64,000 nucleotides of DNA from Spirochaetales bacterium Spiro_09 (lineage in GTDB: Bacteria; Spirochaetota; Spirochaetia; Treponematales; Treponemataceae), in NCBI GenBank assembly GCA_001604385.1, contig LVBK01000004.1:121494-185493 (forward strand). Reading direction: 5' to 3'. Each line of letters opens with the position of its first letter. Positions within the stretch are counted from its first letter, which is position 1. Both the position numbers and the translations under genes were made by a program. Below, one piece after another: positions 44,226 through 53,429 of this stretch. Under the pieces are notes generated by a model. That model made no database searches. It saw nothing but the letters and a program-made list of their open reading frames with translations, and was not told the DNA's origin.

Positions 44226-47200
44226 ATGAACAGGCCTGTATACCGGCTTTTTATAGAACGCAAAAACGGATTTGAAAACGAGGCGGAACGCACCCGCTCC
44301 GAACTGACACAGTTCCTCGGCATCTCTCATCTGGAAAAAGTCCGGTTCATCAACAGATATGACATCCAGGGCATCGAGCGGCGCGATCTTGAAAAGGCAG
44401 CAGCCCGCATTTTTTCCGAACCGCAAAGCGACCGGGTCTATTATGAAGAATTGCCGGTGGACGCGGACGATTGCGTCATCGCCATCGAATATCTTCCGGG
44501 CCAATACGACCAGCGAGCGGATTCCGCAGCCCAGTGTCTGGCGATACTGAACGCGGAATCGGGAAGCGAGCCGGCTCTTGTGCGGTGTGCGCGGCTCTAT
44601 GTCCTTACGGGACCGCTTTCAGCCGAAGAGCGTGACAGCATTCGCTCCTATTTGATAAATCCCGTGGATTCCCGCGAGGCTTCTTCCAGAAAACCCGACG
44701 ACCTTTCCATGAACATCCAGAAACCGGCGGCCATAAAAACAATAGACGGTTTTATCGGCTGGGACAACACAAGGCTTGAAGCGTTCCGGGCCGCCGCAGG
44801 GCTTGCAATGGACAATGCGGATATCGAATTTTTGCAGCACCATTTTCGCACTAAAGGGCGCGATCCGTCAGAGACCGAAATTCGGGTTCTCGATACCTAC
44901 TGGTCGGATCATTGCCGCCACACTACCTTCAATACCGTGCTCCAGGATATACAGGTCGAGGACGGACCCTTTGCGGAAACGGTCAGGGAAGCGCTGAAAC
45001 GTTATTCCGGTTTGCGTTCCGAATTGTATGTCGGGAAGAACAAGGATATCTGCCTGATGGACATGGCGGTAATCGGCGCGAAAGCGCTGAAAAAGCGCGG
45101 TCTTCTTGACGACGTCGAGGAATCTGCCGAAATCAATGCCTGCTCCATTTTTATCGATGTGAAGATTGAAAACGAGGATGGCACGACCGTCACCGAGCCC
45201 TGGCTCCTTATGTTCAAAAATGAAACGCACAACCATCCGACTGAAATAGAGCCCTACGGTGGTGCCGCTACCTGTATTGGCGGCGCAATCCGCGATCCGC
45301 TTTCCGGACGGGCCTGGGTCTATCAGGCATTGCGGGTAACCGGTGCCGGAGACCCCACTGCGCCCATGTCCGCGACTATCCCCGGGAAATTGCCCCAAAT
45401 CAAACTGACCAGGGAAGCGGCGGCAGGATTCAGCTCCTACGGCAACCAGATCGGACTGACTACCGGACAGGTGGTCGAATACTACGACCCGGGCTTTTTG
45501 GCAAAGCGGATGGAGCTGGGTGCTGTCATTGCGGCGACACCGGTGCATTCAGTGGTTCGAGAAGAACCTCAAGCGGGAGACCAGATTATTCTGGTTGGAG
45601 GCGGCACCGGCCGGGACGGTATCGGTGGAGCAACCGGCTCATCGAAGGCGCATACGGCCGATTCGGTATCTACCGCGGGCGCCGAGGTACAAAAAGGAAA
45701 CCCCGTAGAGGAACGCAAAATTCAGCGCCTTTTCCGCAACCCGGACACTACCCGTCTGATTCGCCGGTGCAATGACTTCGGGGCAGGAGGCGTCGCGGTT
45801 GCAGTGGGAGAGCTTGCCCCCGGACTCAGGATCAACCTTGATCTGGTTCCGCGAAAATATGAAGGCCTGAACGGAACGGAACTCGCAATATCGGAATCGC
45901 AGGAGCGGATGGCTGTCGTTGTCCGGTCACAGGATGCCGCGGCCTTCATCGTAGCCGCCCACAAAGAAAACCTCGATGCCCGCATCATTGCCGAAGTAAC
46001 TGCGGAACCACGCCTGATCATGACCTGGCAGGGAAACACAATAGTCAATCTTGACCGCTCCTTCCTCGATACTGCCGGCGCAAAAAAGAATGCGCGCGCA
46101 AAAATAGCGAACCCGAACCATACCTTCGAGTGGCCGGGAAATTCGGATGAAACATCGCTGGAGGCAAAGTGGCTCTCGGTGATGGAAAATCTGAATGTCG
46201 CGTCCCAACGGGGGCTTGTGGAACGGTTTGACGGATCGATCGGGGCAGCCTCGGTGCTCTTTCCCATGGGAGGAGCCTGGCAGGCCACGCCCGAATGCGG
46301 TATGGCGGCGCGCATTCCGGTGGGCGAGCGCAGACACACCAGCACGGCCAGCCTCATGACCATGGGCTATGATCCCCGGGCCGGCAGATGGAGTCCCTTT
46401 CACGCCTCTCAATACGCGGTTATTGAATCGCTTGCCAAAATACTTGCGCTCGGTGGCGACCCGTCATCCGCGCGCCTGACCTTTCAGGAATACTTCGAGC
46501 GGACAGGCTCAGAAGAAGCCTGGGGGAAACCCGCAGCGGCGCTCCTGGGAGCCCTGGTTGCGCAAATGGAAGCGGGAACCGCTGCCATCGGAGGGAAGGA
46601 CAGTATGTCCGGAACCTTCCACGATATCACCGTTCCGCCCACCCTGGTGTCCTTCGCGGTCGCCACGACAGAGGACAGCCACGTACGCGGCGGGGCGTTC
46701 ACCAGGACCGACAGTACAATCGTTCTTGTACATACACCCTGGAAATCTGACGCGACACCGGACTGGGACGCCTTTAAAGCGAACAGCCGGGTTGTTCTCT
46801 CTCTTGCGGCACAAAACCGTATTCGATCTGCATATCCGGTCACCTCGGGAGGAATCGCTGCGGCAGTAGCAAAAATGTGTTTCGGTAACCGCATTGGCGC
46901 CCGTCTGTCGGATAGCAGGATAACCAGTCTGCATATACCGCCTATATTCAACGCACCCCACGCAGCCCTCTTCGCCCCGCTATACGGCTCCCTTGTCCTG
47001 GAAATTGAAGGGCAAGCGCCGGAAACCCTCCTGTCGATCGGGACGACAACCGCCGAACCGCTGGTGGCCTTTGGCGAAACGGTTATCGCGCTTGATCACC
47101 TGCAGACCGTATGGGAAAAACCGCTTGCAAAGGTCTTCCCTCCCGTATCGACGACCCTTCAAACCGGGCATATCCCCGCATGGGCCTCTGACCTGAATCC

Positions 47201-48059
47201 GGTTCATGCCAGGCTGGCTGCTTCCGGAGGGTCTGTCAAAAAGGCAAAACCGCTTGTCATTCTTCCGGTATTTCCGGGCACAAACTGCGAATATGACATG
47301 GCCCGGGCGTTTCGTATGGCAGGCGCCGACACGGAAATCGTGGTATTACGGAACCGCACTGCCAGCGAATTAACCGAATCCCTTGAAGAATTGCGCCAGG
47401 CGATACTGAGAGCTGAAATTCTTGCCCTTTCCGGCGGGTTTTCGGCAGGAGATGAGCCGGACGGCTCGGGTAAATTCATTGCGAACATACTCAGGCAGCA
47501 CGGAATCGCGGACAGCATCATGGAGCTGTATGAACAGCGCAAGGGCTTGATTTTGGGAATTTGCAACGGATTCCAGGCCCTGATGAAAGTTGGCTTGCTT
47601 CCCGGCGGCACTATCGGTGAACCTGCCGCAGACATGCCAACCCTGACCTACAATACCATAGGCCGCCACATTTCCCGGTTCGCACATACCCGGATAGTAT
47701 CGGCAACCTCGGTATGGGCACAGGGAGAAAGCCTTTCACAGGGAAAAATTCACCACATTCCCCTTTCACACGGAGAAGGTCGTGTTATAATCGACGAGCA
47801 GTCGGCCAGGAAACTGTTCGCTGACGGACAGATTTTTACCCAGTACGTCGATCCAAACGGAGAGGCAACCATGTTCGAACCGTTCAATCCAAACGGCTCA
47901 TGCTATGCCATAGAGGGCATGACAGATGCAACCGGCCGTATACTGGGCAAAATGGGACACAGCGAACGACCCCTGGACAAGCGGAACCAGCTCTATAAAA
48001 ACATTCCCGGCAATACAAGCCAGGATATTTTTAGCGCCGGCGTCCGCTACTTTATGTAA
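44226..48059 (+). CDS. purL: Phosphoribosylformylglycinamidine synthase, single-chain
   Basis: 1277 residues, matching the long one-chain PurL form rather than the split PurS/PurL/PurQ form. The N-terminal PurS-like part occupies about residues 1-150. The two AIRS-type ATP/substrate halves include DTYWSDHCRHTTF, NETHNHPTEIEPYGGAATCIGG, GGGTGRDGIGGATGSS and later DSMSGTF. The C-terminal glutaminase domain (about 1015-1277) has the nucleophile Cys in LGICNGFQALMKVG and the His-containing HGEGR stretch. It catalyses the fourth step of purine synthesis in the cytoplasm. GAAGGAG precedes the start. Confidence 0.97.
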   Translation: MNRPVYRLFIERKNGFENEAERTRSELTQFLGISHLEKVRFINRYDIQGIERRDLEKAAARIFSEPQSDRVYYEELPVDADDCVIAIEYLPGQYDQRADSAAQCLAILNAESGSEPALVRCARLYVLTGPLSAEERDSIRSYLINPVDSREASSRKPDDLSMNIQKPAAIKTIDGFIGWDNTRLEAFRAAAGLAMDNADIEFLQHHFRTKGRDPSETEIRVLDTYWSDHCRHTTFNTVLQDIQVEDGPFAETVREALKRYSGLRSELYVGKNKDICLMDMAVIGAKALKKRGLLDDVEESAEINACSIFIDVKIENEDGTTVTEPWLLMFKNETHNHPTEIEPYGGAATCIGGAIRDPLSGRAWVYQALRVTGAGDPTAPMSATIPGKLPQIKLTREAAAGFSSYGNQIGLTTGQVVEYYDPGFLAKRMELGAVIAATPVHSVVREEPQAGDQIILVGGGTGRDGIGGATGSSKAHTADSVSTAGAEVQKGNPVEERKIQRLFRNPDTTRLIRRCNDFGAGGVAVAVGELAPGLRINLDLVPRKYEGLNGTELAISESQERMAVVVRSQDAAAFIVAAHKENLDARIIAEVTAEPRLIMTWQGNTIVNLDRSFLDTAGAKKNARAKIANPNHTFEWPGNSDETSLEAKWLSVMENLNVASQRGLVERFDGSIGAASVLFPMGGAWQATPECGMAARIPVGERRHTSTASLMTMGYDPRAGRWSPFHASQYAVIESLAKILALGGDPSSARLTFQEYFERTGSEEAWGKPAAALLGALVAQMEAGTAAIGGKDSMSGTFHDITVPPTLVSFAVATTEDSHVRGGAFTRTDSTIVLVHTPWKSDATPDWDAFKANSRVVLSLAAQNRIRSAYPVTSGGIAAAVAKMCFGNRIGARLSDSRITSLHIPPIFNAPHAALFAPLYGSLVLEIEGQAPETLLSIGTTTAEPLVAFGETVIALDHLQTVWEKPLAKVFPPVSTTLQTGHIPAWASDLNPVHARLAASGGSVKKAKPLVILPVFPGTNCEYDMARAFRMAGADTEIVVLRNRTASELTESLEELRQAILRAEILALSGGFSAGDEPDGSGKFIANILRQHGIADSIMELYEQRKGLILGICNGFQALMKVGLLPGGTIGEPAADMPTLTYNTIGRHISRFAHTRIVSATSVWAQGESLSQGKIHHIPLSHGEGRVIIDEQSARKLFADGQIFTQYVDPNGEATMFEPFNPNGSCYAIEGMTDATGRILGKMGHSERPLDKRNQLYKNIPGNTSQDIFSAGVRYFM

Positions 48060-48068
48060 GGGATCTCG

Positions 48069-48193
48069 AAAAACCTCAGTTTTTTAAAGGTGCCCTGTAG
48101 TACAGGCGTCCTGGTACTGTAGAAAAATTCGGTATTCACAAATCCTGTAAGGATTTGAACTCGGCGGACGGACAACCCAGGGGGTGTCCGTCC
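48069..48193 (+). promoter_or_regulatory. Structured leader region between purL and the thioredoxin-fold lipoprotein
   Basis: Four hairpins in a row: AAAAAC-CTCA-GTTTTT (48069-48084, possibly a weak purL terminator), AGTACAGG paired with CCTGGTACT around CGT (48099-48118, one bulge), CAAATCCT-GTA-AGGATTTG (48139-48157), and a very stable one at 48166-48193 (GGACGGACA with TGTCCGTCC, plus inner CCC/GGG). None matches a riboswitch class I can name. Confidence 0.5.
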
Positions 48194-48262
48194 TGCCCTA
48201 ATAATGAAAAGCTCAACATGGAATATCATATAAGGGATATCGGGGCTTCGACGGGAGATACA

Positions 48263-49237
48263 ATGAAAAAGCGGATAGTCTGCCTCGCGGTAGCGCTTGT
48301 AGTGCTGTTTGGCAGCTGCGCAAAGGCGCAAACAACCTGGATTACCAGCCTGGAAGAAGCTTCCGATGAAGCTCGCAAGCAAAAAAAGGACCTGCTGGTT
48401 ATGTTTACCGGCTCCGACTGGAATGAAGACAGTAAAACCATGGCAGAAACGGTCTTCAATGCCGACTTCTTCAAGGAAGGCACGAAGGACTACATTTTGT
48501 GCAACATCGACATTGTACAAAATGAAGAGCTCATGGATGCCGAGACCATCGAGAAGAATTATCAGCTGGCAACCTCCTTCGGAGTCCAGGCCCTTCCCTG
48601 GATTATCCTGAAAACACCGGATGGAGATATTTATGCTTCCTCTCATTTCGCAAGCGCGACAAGCGCCGCTAATTTCTTTGAACAGACAGAAGCCTTCACC
48701 GAAAAACGGGATACGATCCTGGCGCTGAAAAAAAACATTGCCGGCGCAAAGGGACCGGAGAAGGCACAGTTCATAGACGAATTTCTTGATGTGATTGACG
48801 CCTCGCAACGCACCAACTATGGCGACTTTATCCGTGAAGTTGTTACGCTTGACCCCGAAAATACAACCGGTCTGAAGGGAAAGTATATCCTGCAGACTGT
48901 CTATCTTGAGGCGATCGGTTTGTATGAAGCTGGCGACATGATTGCAGCCGGAAATAAATTTCTGGAGATAGCGCCTTCAGCCGACCTTGACGGAGCCCTG
49001 TCCCAGGAAGCCTGGTATATGGGCGCGTATATGCATGCCCTTTCGGGAACCACCGGGGACGATCAGGTTATTGAATGGCTGAACAACGCCATACAGGCAG
49101 ATCCGGAAAATGAAGGCGCAGAGCAAATACGCATGACGATAACCCAGATCAAGGCTTCTGACGAAGCTACGGCTTCTGACGAAGCTACGGCTTCTGACGA
49201 AGCTACGGCTTCTGACGAAGCTACGGCAACCGAGTAA
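48263..49237 (+). CDS. Thioredoxin-fold lipoprotein lacking the redox cysteines, with repeat tail
   Basis: 324 residues from the ATG at 48263 (GGGAGATA before it); upstream codons lie in the structured leader. The lipoprotein signal CLAVALVVLFGSC puts the acylated Cys near residue 19. Residues about 30-150 follow the Thioredoxin_7-type pattern (DLLVMFTGSDWNEDSKTMAETVFNADFF, cis-Pro in GVQALPWIIL), but the usual WCxxC is replaced by WNEDS, so it cannot exchange disulfides. A helical middle region follows. The last 27 residues are a perfect four-fold repeat of ASDEAT. Probably a periplasmic binding or scaffold protein. Confidence 0.85.
   Translation: MKKRIVCLAVALVVLFGSCAKAQTTWITSLEEASDEARKQKKDLLVMFTGSDWNEDSKTMAETVFNADFFKEGTKDYILCNIDIVQNEELMDAETIEKNYQLATSFGVQALPWIILKTPDGDIYASSHFASATSAANFFEQTEAFTEKRDTILALKKNIAGAKGPEKAQFIDEFLDVIDASQRTNYGDFIREVVTLDPENTTGLKGKYILQTVYLEAIGLYEAGDMIAAGNKFLEIAPSADLDGALSQEAWYMGAYMHALSGTTGDDQVIEWLNNAIQADPENEGAEQIRMTITQIKASDEATASDEATASDEATASDEATATE
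49154..49225 (+). repeat. Four identical 18-bp tandem repeats at the end of the coding sequence
   Basis: The unit GCTTCTGACGAAGCTACG occurs four times without any mismatch, encoding acidic ASDEAT units. In-frame units mean that copy number changes would only lengthen or shorten the tail. Confidence 0.97.
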
Positions 49238-49345
49238 CAAAGTTTTTCACCACTTTTCATGGCAGCAGGCTTGAAAACACCCGGTAAGGTTCGTGTTTTT
49301 TAGTCTTCTGTCATGGAAGGAGGCTGTCCCGACAGGCACGACAGC

Positions 49346-49374
49346 TTGACGCCTGTCCCCGGCTGATATATCCT
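49346..49374 (+). promoter_or_regulatory. Putative promoter of the CNNM-RCK operon
   Basis: TTGACG and TATCCT with a 17-base spacer lie shortly before the start at 49388, leaving a leader of about 7 bases with no ribosome-binding site. The 150-base gap before it also contains an AAAACAC/GTGTTTT hairpin with a T run (about 49274-49301), a weak terminator for the preceding gene. Confidence 0.4.
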
Positions 49375-49387
49375 TTCACAAATTGTT

Positions 49388-50653
49388 ATGGAATCAACAG
49401 AGCCCCCGTCTTGTATCCTGTATTGTATTCTCCTTGCGTCATTACTTGTCCTGTCAATGTTTTTCTCTGCAGCGGAAACCGCGTATCTTTCAGCAAGCCG
49501 CCTGCACATCCGGTATCTGAAAAGGAAAAAAAACCGGGCAGCCCGACGCGCCGATCACATTCTTTTAAATAAAACTCTATTATTAAACGCCATTCTGGTG
49601 GGCAATAACATAGTAAATATTGCAATTTCCGCAATACTGACCGCGCTTGCGCTGGAACTGTTCGGAAATACCGGCATCGGGATTGCAACAGGCATATCTA
49701 CCGTCCTGATATTGCTGTTCGGTGAAATACTGCCCAAGGCAACCGCCCTTCATTTCCCCGAGCAGGTAGCGCTCAGGTTTTCCTGGCCGCTTTTGATCTT
49801 CATTCTCATCTCACGGCCAATTACCGCGATACTTGATCTGTTTACCCGTCTGGTTCTGCTTGTCAGCGGCAAACATACAACCGGAGACAGCACGACTGTA
49901 ACCGAAGATGACCTGAAATCACTCATCGAAGCGGGCGAAGAGGAAGGAATTCTTGAATCCGGCGAGCGGAAAATGCTGCATAATATCTTCCGGTATACAG
50001 ACTTGACTGCCCGCGACATCATGACGCCGCGCACCTCCATAATCGCCATTCCCCTGAACACAACAGAGTCCGAGATATTCGCCATTTCCCGCTCATCCAG
50101 TCATTCACGATTCCCCGTGTATGGCAAGGATATCGATTCAATCGAAGGCATCATTCACATAAAAGATCTGGCCATTACAGCCGCACAGGAGGAGCCCAGA
50201 ACAGCAAGGGACTTGCTACGCCCTCCGGTATTCGTCTTCGAGAACCAGCGCGTATCCATTCTGCGGAACAAATTACGCCAGGCCGGCCAGAATATGGCAG
50301 TAGTCCTTGACGAGTACGGCGGAACGGCGGGAATTGTTACTATAGAAGACTTGCTGGAAGAGATATTCGGCAGTATCAGGGATGAATTTGACAAGGTAGA
50401 GCATATTCATAAAAAAGAAGGATTCCCGATGGATTTAAGCGGCTCGACGCGTCTTTCGGAAGTTGAAGAGATGCTGGGTATCAAACTTGAGTCTGAGTGG
50501 CATGAAACTATTGCGGGCCTGATTATGGAGCGCCTTGGCGACATTCCGGTCGTCGGCTCGGTTATCGATGAACAGGGATACACATTCGCCGTCGTCAAAA
50601 CAGTTAAAAACCGGGTTGAAACGGTCAGAGTCGATGTGAGGGAGGAAGGGTGA
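49388..50653 (+). CDS. CNNM/CorC-family membrane protein with CBS domains (first copy)
   Basis: 421 residues. Domain order: DUF21/CNNM membrane domain with about four helices (10-180, signatures SMFFSAAETAYLSASRL, ILVGNNIVNIAISAI, LLFGEILPKA), a CBS pair (about 205-325, DIMTPRTSIIAIPL, RFPVYGKDIDSIEGIIHIKDL, AVVLDEYGGTAGIVTIEDLLEEIFG) and a C-terminal CorC_HlyC domain. Such proteins handle Mg2+ or Co2+ and are often labelled hemolysins. No Shine-Dalgarno sequence is seen at the start. It overlaps its paralogue by 4 bases (GTGA). Confidence 0.92.
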   Translation: MESTEPPSCILYCILLASLLVLSMFFSAAETAYLSASRLHIRYLKRKKNRAARRADHILLNKTLLLNAILVGNNIVNIAISAILTALALELFGNTGIGIATGISTVLILLFGEILPKATALHFPEQVALRFSWPLLIFILISRPITAILDLFTRLVLLVSGKHTTGDSTTVTEDDLKSLIEAGEEEGILESGERKMLHNIFRYTDLTARDIMTPRTSIIAIPLNTTESEIFAISRSSSHSRFPVYGKDIDSIEGIIHIKDLAITAAQEEPRTARDLLRPPVFVFENQRVSILRNKLRQAGQNMAVVLDEYGGTAGIVTIEDLLEEIFGSIRDEFDKVEHIHKKEGFPMDLSGSTRLSEVEEMLGIKLESEWHETIAGLIMERLGDIPVVGSVIDEQGYTFAVVKTVKNRVETVRVDVREEG

Positions 50654-51927
50654 TCACCATTAACCAGATACTGCAGGTGTTAACCATCGCGCTCCTTGTC
50701 CTCATGTCCGCCTTTTTTTCCGCATCTGAAGCTTCAATTTCCGCAATTCCCCGTACACGCCTCCTGAAAGCGAAAAAGGAAGCGGAAAAAAAGAACCGGC
50801 ATATGTTCCGCATACTGTCCGATCGCAGCCCGGTAATCACCTCGATACTGATCGGAAACAATATTGTAAACATTCTTGCCTCCAGCCTTGCGACTGCCCT
50901 GGCCATTCATCTGCTCGGTCCACTGGGCACACTGGTGTCTACCGTGGCAATGACCGTTACCATTTTGCTGTTCGGGGAAGTGACACCGAAAACCATCACG
51001 GCCCGTTCTCCCGAACCCTTTTTACACACTAACGCCTGGCTTATCTGTGCGCTATACCGGTTTTTTTGGATTCCCTCGCAAGCCTTCACGGTAATCACCC
51101 GCTCTTTTTTACACCTCCTCGAAAGGATATTTCCCGACAACCCGCACCGGCTTACCGAAGAGGAACTGCGGGGAGTCATGGACCTGGGAAAAGAGGAAGG
51201 CGTTTTAGAGGAGCCCGAGCACTTGCTGCTGGGAAGGGCATTTTCCTTCAATGACCGGCGAGTGTATGAAATAATGACGCCACGCACCCGAATTATCGCG
51301 GTAAGCGCCGAAGCCGACATGAATGAGGTCCGCGCCGTGTTCCGTTCTCACCAGTATTCCCGTATCCCGGTCTACAAGAACACCGTTGACTCGATAATCG
51401 GGGTAATACACTACAAGGACGTTTTGTTTCTCCCGGAGAAAGCAGTTTCCTGCAAGGCAAAGGATATTACCCGCCCTGTGTTGTATGTACCGGAAACGCA
51501 AACCGCAGCCCGACTCCTTGGCGAAATGCATAAAAACTCCCGAAGCATGGCAATTGTCCTGGATGAGCGGGGCAACACAACGGGTATAGCAAGTCTCGAT
51601 GATGCGGTCGCATCGGTGTTCGGAGGCATCTCGGATGAATACGACAGCACCGACCGGACAGGAAAGGGGCTTATACAGTTTTTGGCACCAGGTCACATTA
51701 CCGTGCCGGGAACATTGAAACTTGAAGACCTGAATCCTCTGTTGAAAACGGCGCTTGACTCGGATTATTATGAGACGATAGGCGGTTTTCTGATGGAGAA
51801 AGCGGGTGTATTGCCGGAAAAAGGAAGCCGTTTGCGGTATGGTAATTGTATCTTCACTGTCGAAGAAGTAACCGGTCGCCGGATTCAAAAAATCGACATT
51901 CTCGTACTAAAAGAGGAGATGAACTGA
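50650..51927 (+). CDS. CNNM/CorC-family membrane protein with CBS domains (second copy)
   Basis: 425 residues, GTG start at 50650 with GAGGGAGGAAGG upstream. Same architecture as its neighbour: CNNM membrane domain (SAFFSASEASISAIPRTRLL, LIGNNIVNILASSLA, LLFGEVTPKTI), CBS pair (EIMTPRTRIIAV, RIPVYKNTVDSIIGVIHYKDVL, AIVLDERGNTTGIASLDDAVASVFGG) and CorC_HlyC end. The acidic stretch after the second CBS is weaker than in copy one (DERGNTTGI against DEYGGTAGI), suggesting the two have separate roles or form a heteromer. The last base is shared with the RCK-like gene (TGATG). Confidence 0.92.
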   Translation: MITINQILQVLTIALLVLMSAFFSASEASISAIPRTRLLKAKKEAEKKNRHMFRILSDRSPVITSILIGNNIVNILASSLATALAIHLLGPLGTLVSTVAMTVTILLFGEVTPKTITARSPEPFLHTNAWLICALYRFFWIPSQAFTVITRSFLHLLERIFPDNPHRLTEEELRGVMDLGKEEGVLEEPEHLLLGRAFSFNDRRVYEIMTPRTRIIAVSAEADMNEVRAVFRSHQYSRIPVYKNTVDSIIGVIHYKDVLFLPEKAVSCKAKDITRPVLYVPETQTAARLLGEMHKNSRSMAIVLDERGNTTGIASLDDAVASVFGGISDEYDSTDRTGKGLIQFLAPGHITVPGTLKLEDLNPLLKTALDSDYYETIGGFLMEKAGVLPEKGSRLRYGNCIFTVEEVTGRRIQKIDILVLKEEMN

Positions 51928-53396
51928 TGGCCGGTCTATTTTCACCCAGCAAAAAAAGAATACTTTTATGCGGTTGTCCCTCATCGTTCGAAACCATTAT
52001 CGGAGAGCTTGCAGAAACAACCCTGGCGCGAAAAGCCGAAATTGTGCTTGTCTGCAACAAAAAGAAAGAAGCAGAGCTGCTTGCCGCGTCGTTTCGGGGA
52101 CGGCTTTCAATTCAGTATCTTGAGGGCAGGCCTGACGACCCGGCACTTCTGGCCCGCGCAGCAAAAAAGAAGTTAACAAGCATTTGCATCAACGGGTATG
52201 GAACAGAACAGGGCGACAGTATGGCCATCAATACCGTATCGGCGCTTCTATCGGTCATGTCGGACGAAGAGGTAGCCTCGCGCACGCTTGTCATCACCGA
52301 CAGTGCGGAAGCACGCGCGACCATAAAGGCAATGGGAAACAGGAAAATACGCTGTTTGAGCATCAAGCAGTTTTTTCCCCGCATTATCGCGCAAACCGCC
52401 CGCCAGACAAACCTGCAGAAAGTCTACGGTGAACTGTTTTCATTTGAGGGCAACGAAATATACCTTATTCAGGCAGGCAAATTGGCCGGCCTCAGCTACA
52501 GTCGATCCCTGCGCGCATTCAACAACGCATGCGTAATCGGCGTGAAAAAAGACGGGGCTGTCCGGTTGAACCCTCCCATGAATACCGTCATACAGTCAGA
52601 GGACGAGCTCATAGTGATTGCAGGATGCATTTCGGATATCAGGGCAAACCCCGCAATCATACCAGCACCCGTCAATAACGAGTATGCCGAATTTGTTACC
52701 GCGGAAACACAGGCAGAATCCTTTCTGATGCTGGGCTGGAACGAATTTTCTGCAAAAACCATCCAGGAACTTGACCAGTATTGCACACCCGGTTCACGCC
52801 TCCGCATAGCATGCGTTGACACACAGGCAATAACCATTCCCGAGCGGCTTGCCCACCTCTCTGTTTCAACAGAAATGGCCGACCCAGCAGATCTTGCCTA
52901 TCTGACCTCGATTCCCTGGGAGCAGTTTGAACACGTACTGATTACCGGAAACACCCGCGACGAAGACAGGGAAACGGCAACCATCCTGCACAAATTGCTT
53001 GGCGTTCTTGCCGTCTCGGGCTTTACCAATCATATTACCGCCGTTTCGAATGCCATACAGCTACAAAAAACCATTCTGACCGCCCCGGATTTTCTTTCCG
53101 TGAACCTGATCTACCGCATGGCGGCGCAGCTTCTGTTACATCCCGATCTGATCGGGGTGTTCAAGCAGTTGACCGTGCCGGAAGGGGCCGAGATATACCT
53201 GAAAGCCGCAGAAAGCTATATTAAATTGAACATGGACGTACATTTTTATACTATACTGGAAGCTGCGAAAAAGAAAAATGAAACCGCCATTGGCTACGTC
53301 GTCGGAAATCCCGCTCGGGTCATTCTGAATCCGCCGAAGGAAAGTGCCGTACGGTTTCAGTATCTTGATCGGATCATAGTTGTTGCCGACAAATAA
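51927..53396 (+). CDS. Soluble RCK/TrkA-like protein resembling CASTOR/POLLUX regulatory domains
   Basis: 489 residues, ATG at 51927 sharing a base with the previous stop. No transmembrane helix is visible. Two nucleotide-binding-like folds can be followed: RILLCGCPSSFETIIGELAE with VLVCNKKKEAELLA, and later SFLMLGWNEFSAKTIQELD with RIACVDTQAITIPERLAHL. Both are followed by alternating strand-helix patterns, and the middle has TLVITDSAEARATIKAMG and GNEIYLIQAGKLAGLSYSRSL, which recall the regulatory part of CASTOR/POLLUX-type ion channels. The pore is missing. Co-expression with two CNNM proteins suggests it regulates them or a channel encoded elsewhere. The assignment is tentative. Confidence 0.7.
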   Translation: MAGLFSPSKKRILLCGCPSSFETIIGELAETTLARKAEIVLVCNKKKEAELLAASFRGRLSIQYLEGRPDDPALLARAAKKKLTSICINGYGTEQGDSMAINTVSALLSVMSDEEVASRTLVITDSAEARATIKAMGNRKIRCLSIKQFFPRIIAQTARQTNLQKVYGELFSFEGNEIYLIQAGKLAGLSYSRSLRAFNNACVIGVKKDGAVRLNPPMNTVIQSEDELIVIAGCISDIRANPAIIPAPVNNEYAEFVTAETQAESFLMLGWNEFSAKTIQELDQYCTPGSRLRIACVDTQAITIPERLAHLSVSTEMADPADLAYLTSIPWEQFEHVLITGNTRDEDRETATILHKLLGVLAVSGFTNHITAVSNAIQLQKTILTAPDFLSVNLIYRMAAQLLLHPDLIGVFKQLTVPEGAEIYLKAAESYIKLNMDVHFYTILEAAKKKNETAIGYVVGNPARVILNPPKESAVRFQYLDRIIVVADK

Positions 53397-53429
53397 CGAC
53401 TAACCACATCAAACTCAAGGACCTGCGAA

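Noticed and set aside
48238..48262. GGGGCTTCGACGGGAGA, similar to the 5' end of tmRNA
   Set aside because: No tRNA-like 3' half, CCA end or tag reading frame follows; the bases serve as ribosome-binding site for the lipoprotein gene.
49154..49225. CRISPR-like repeat array
   Set aside because: The four 18-base units are directly adjacent with no spacers and are in frame inside a coding sequence.
49312..49365. Tiny frame of 17 codons with hairpins before the CNNM gene
   Set aside because: Too short, no ribosome-binding site of its own, and the region reads better as promoter and leftover hairpins.
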